This document shows, one piece after another, positions 45,110-46,706 of a stretch of DNA of 46,706 bases. The notes under the pieces are model-generated. The model saw only the letters and a program-made list of their open reading frames with translations. It made no database searches and had not been told where the DNA came from. The position numbers were made by a program, and so were the translations under genes. The DNA is taken from positions 93,593-140,298 of the forward strand of contig NZ_KE383957.1 of NCBI RefSeq assembly GCF_000422925.1, in the 5' to 3' direction. Position 1 is the first letter of the stretch. Each line of letters starts with the position of its first letter. The stretch comes from Paludibacterium yongneupense DSM 18731 (GTDB lineage: Bacteria > Pseudomonadota > Gammaproteobacteria > Burkholderiales > Chromobacteriaceae).

Positions 45110-45826
45110 TCAAGGTGGGCCGGGAGCCTTGCGCCTGCTCGTGGAGGCCGGCGAGCGGCGCGGTGGCGTTTCCGGGGTGCCGGCGCCAAGGGAGGTTGCC
45201 GCTGCGTGTTCCACCGGGCCGCCGCGCGATGTGTTGAACTTGATCACATCTGCACTGGGTTGTTGCGCTGTGACATGCCTGGAATCGTCCGCGTCGCGAG
45301 TGACTGACATTCGTCGGTTCATGCCCAGCCCATCGTTGTGTCGTTTTGCCCCGGCTCCTCCTTTATAGCTGGTGATCCCCGCCCCCGCGCTGACGATGCC
45401 GGTGGCGAGCGACGCCCAGCCGAGCGCGGCTGCGGCCTGCGGATCGGTTTCTTCCAGCGAGGCGGCGGCGATGGCGGCCATCACGCCGCCTGCGGCGGCG
45501 ATCGAGGCGCCGGCGGTGAAAATGGCGAGCACGATGCCGAATACGCCCAGCGCGATGCCGACGCCGGCCTGGGCGCTCATATGGCCGCTGGGGTCGGCGA
45601 GATTGACCGGGTCGCCGTCGCAGTAGGCATAGGGGTTGATGCCGCCAGCGCCGAAGGGGCTGAGGCTGTCGGGGCAGGTGAAGCGCATCAGCGTGGGGCT
45701 GTAGGCGCGGTAGCCGTTGCCGAGGTGGTAGTGGGTGCCGGCCGGATCCTGGCTCTCGCCGTTGAAACCGGGGATCGTGGCGAGGGCGGAGGGTCCGCCG
45801 CTCAGGGTCAGCAACACGCTGTTCAT
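45110..45826 (-). CDS. Short RHS repeat-associated core protein (RHS-A)
   Basis: A 238-residue protein. The N-terminus has the RHS core end: IPGFNGESQDPAGTHYHLGN, GYRAYSPTLMRFTCPDSLSP, FGAGGINPYAYCDGDPVNLA and DPSGH. An Ala/Gly-rich hydrophobic stretch follows (about 88-150) containing SLEETDPQAAAALGWASLAT. The last ~80 residues (from ITSYKGGAG) are variable, rich in Arg, Ser and Pro, and have no toxin motif I recognise; they may be degenerate. Full RHS shell repeats are missing, so this is a core-plus-tail module. ATG 45826 has no ribosome-binding site; the good AAGGAG site precedes an ATG at 45856 that is in frame but interrupted by TAA at codon 4. Confidence 0.75.
   Translation of the reverse strand: MNSVLLTLSGGPSALATIPGFNGESQDPAGTHYHLGNGYRAYSPTLMRFTCPDSLSPFGAGGINPYAYCDGDPVNLADPSGHMSAQAGVGIALGVFGIVLAIFTAGASIAAAGGVMAAIAAASLEETDPQAAAALGWASLATGIVSAGAGITSYKGGAGAKRHNDGLGMNRRMSVTRDADDSRHVTAQQPSADVIKFNTSRGGPVEHAAATSLGAGTPETPPRRSPASTSRRKAPGPP
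45384..45474. repeat. Direct repeat copy A inside RHS-A
   Basis: This 91-bp segment matches 46600-46690 with about four mismatches. It encodes the SLEETDPQAAAALGWASLAT stretch on the - strand in both RHS proteins. Sequence identity falls off sharply after it, where the tails begin. Confidence 0.85.
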
Positions 45827-45844
45827 GGCATCGGTGGCGGTGAG

Positions 45845-45856
45845 TTACAGTGGCAT
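45845..45856 (-). promoter_or_regulatory. AAGGAG-linked ATG with stop at codon 4 (possible lost RHS-A start)
   Basis: On the - strand AAGGAGCCAACC precedes ATG CCA CTG TAA. The frame then continues LTATDA into the ATG at 45826. So the best translation signal gives a three-residue peptide in frame with RHS-A. Either a nonsense change has moved the start downstream, or the mini-frame couples translation. Confidence 0.5.
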
Positions 45857-45929
45857 GGTTGGCTCCTTGAGTAAGAACAGGAAGGCGTGTCTTGAAGCCA
45901 CGGTGTTGCCTTCTGATGAAAAGGATTTA

Positions 45930-46706
45930 TCAAGGGGAAAAAGTTTTCTTGTTCAACTGACCGGAAAATTCGGGGGCGCGGCCTCTCAACAGGTTGCGAA
46001 AGATGAGAGCTGTTCCTCTCCAGCCTCCGCTGGGACCGCTGACGATCGCCGATGGGTTACCGTCTATTGCGGCCACAGAGTCTCTTGTCGATATCCGGTA
46101 GTCGCTATAGGCGTAAACAACGCGGCCTGTCGCTTTGGCCAGTCGTTTTGCTGCCGAGTTACGACCCCCTTTGGTTGCATGGCACGCGAGTAACCTTAGC
46201 GGTGCGGTGCCCGTATTGCCGCCGACGGCCCTGAGATCTATGTTATTTCGTTCTCTCAGCAGATCGACGAAGCGCTCAGGCGTCGCTTGCTCCACGAAAT
46301 CGAAAGGTGCTCGGACTTGGCCGAAACTGCCGTTTTTATACTGCTCGACGGAGCCGAAACCAGAGGCATAGATCAGCTTTGGCCCCTCTGCTCTGGTATA
46401 CGTACCATGCGTCAGAATGGCGGGTTCTCCTTTGCCGCGATAATTGTTGGTGTAGCCACCGACAGTGAGTTTGCTTTCTCCATCGGTAACGGTTTCCAAG
46501 GTAAAAAAGGTCTGCGCATCCCAATTGGCATTCTTGCCCGCTGTGGCTTGAGGGGCTTTGCTTCTGCTCTTGCTCTGGGCGTAGCCCATGCCGCCCGCCC
46601 CGGCGCTGACGATGCCCGTGGCGAGCGACGCCCAGCCGAGTGCGGCTGCGGCCTGCGGATCGGTTTCTTCCAGCGAGGCGGAGGCGATGCCGAGCACGTC
46701 GGCGGT
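45930..46706 (-). CDS. RHS-family protein with distinct C-terminal domain (RHS-B), 5' truncated by window
   Basis: The frame is open to the right edge, so the start is missing and 258 residues are visible. The first visible part repeats the RHS-A segment (SLEETDPQAAAALGWASLAT). After a short linker (SKSRSKAPQATAGKNANWD) comes a ~190-residue tail unrelated to the RHS-A tail. It has ILTHGTY with its His codon at 46407-46409 and LRLLACHATKGG with its Cys codon at 46182-46184, 75 residues apart. That layout resembles clan CD cysteine peptidases (His-Gly then Ala-Cys). The tail is AT-richer than the flanks, as is usual for acquired toxin tails. Peptidase or toxin activity is inference. No immunity gene fits in the gap before RHS-A. 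Confidence 0.75.
   Translation of the reverse strand, partial: TADVLGIASASLEETDPQAAAALGWASLATGIVSAGAGGMGYAQSKSRSKAPQATAGKNANWDAQTFFTLETVTDGESKLTVGGYTNNYRGKGEPAILTHGTYTRAEGPKLIYASGFGSVEQYKNGSFGQVRAPFDFVEQATPERFVDLLRERNNIDLRAVGGNTGTAPLRLLACHATKGGRNSAAKRLAKATGRVVYAYSDYRISTRDSVAAIDGNPSAIVSGPSGGWRGTALIFRNLLRGRAPEFSGQLNKKTFSP
46600..46690. repeat. Direct repeat copy B inside RHS-B
   Basis: Second copy of the 91-bp segment at 45384-45474, offset by 1216 bp, same orientation and same reading frame in its protein. The two copies could recombine. Confidence 0.85.

Overview
The window is about 46.7 kb of GC-rich (roughly 60-65 % by eye) chromosomal DNA from a Gram-negative bacterium. Several gene neighbourhoods point to a betaproteobacterium, and the gene styles suggest Neisseriales: glnE-ilvE-CHCC zinc finger-waaF, and yhdP-nitrilase-tldD divergent from glnE. 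The taxonomic call is inference; there is no rRNA or tRNA gene in the window to test it. Most of the window looks like ordinary core genome. The right end (about 44.4-46.7 kb) is an accessory region with two RHS-core proteins and visibly different composition.

Layout. 1-2.9 kb: C-terminal part of a Pro/Ala/Glu-rich protein, a PduO-type cobalamin adenosyltransferase, a YdfG-type dehydrogenase and a SatP acetate transporter. 3.2-8.3 kb: a dCache chemoreceptor, an adenine/adenosine deaminase, and a two-gene signalling operon (Cache histidine kinase plus stand-alone receiver). 8.4-10.2 kb: umuDC translesion polymerase operon. 10.5-12.8 kb: two small unknown proteins and a DAHP synthase. 13.0-22.0 kb: two very large membrane-anchored PAS/GGDEF/EAL proteins on the + strand flanking an unrecognised beta-rich protein on the - strand. 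22.0-26.4 kb: an alpha/beta hydrolase, PIN-PhoH ATPase, BCP peroxiredoxin, Smr protein and thioredoxin reductase, all on the - strand. 26.5-28.5 kb: a putative YjfB-like motility protein, a Gln/Ala-rich protein, an exported lipocalin-like protein and a TetR regulator. 28.5-33.5 kb: waaF, zinc finger, ilvE, glnE. 33.6-39.7 kb: yhdP, nitrilase, tldD. 39.7-44.4 kb: a FUSC membrane protein, a second chemoreceptor with almost no periplasmic part, and an FhlA-like sigma-54 activator. 44.4-46.7 kb: RHS region.

Functional themes. Signalling is prominent: two chemoreceptors, one two-component pair, two c-di-GMP proteins whose GGDEF and EAL domains are degenerate in opposite places, and one sigma-54 activator. 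Envelope functions (WaaF, YhdP, FUSC, lipocalin) and stress functions (UmuDC, BCP, TrxB) make up most of the rest.

The least explained material is the RHS pair, the 296-residue protein between the c-di-GMP genes, the 131-residue protein beside umuD, and the Gln/Ala-rich protein. The two RHS proteins share a near-identical 91-bp segment and then diverge into different tails. One tail carries a His...Cys arrangement resembling clan CD cysteine peptidases. One RHS gene has an in-frame stop just after its best ribosome-binding site. I found no CRISPR array, rRNA, tRNA, insertion sequence or prophage.
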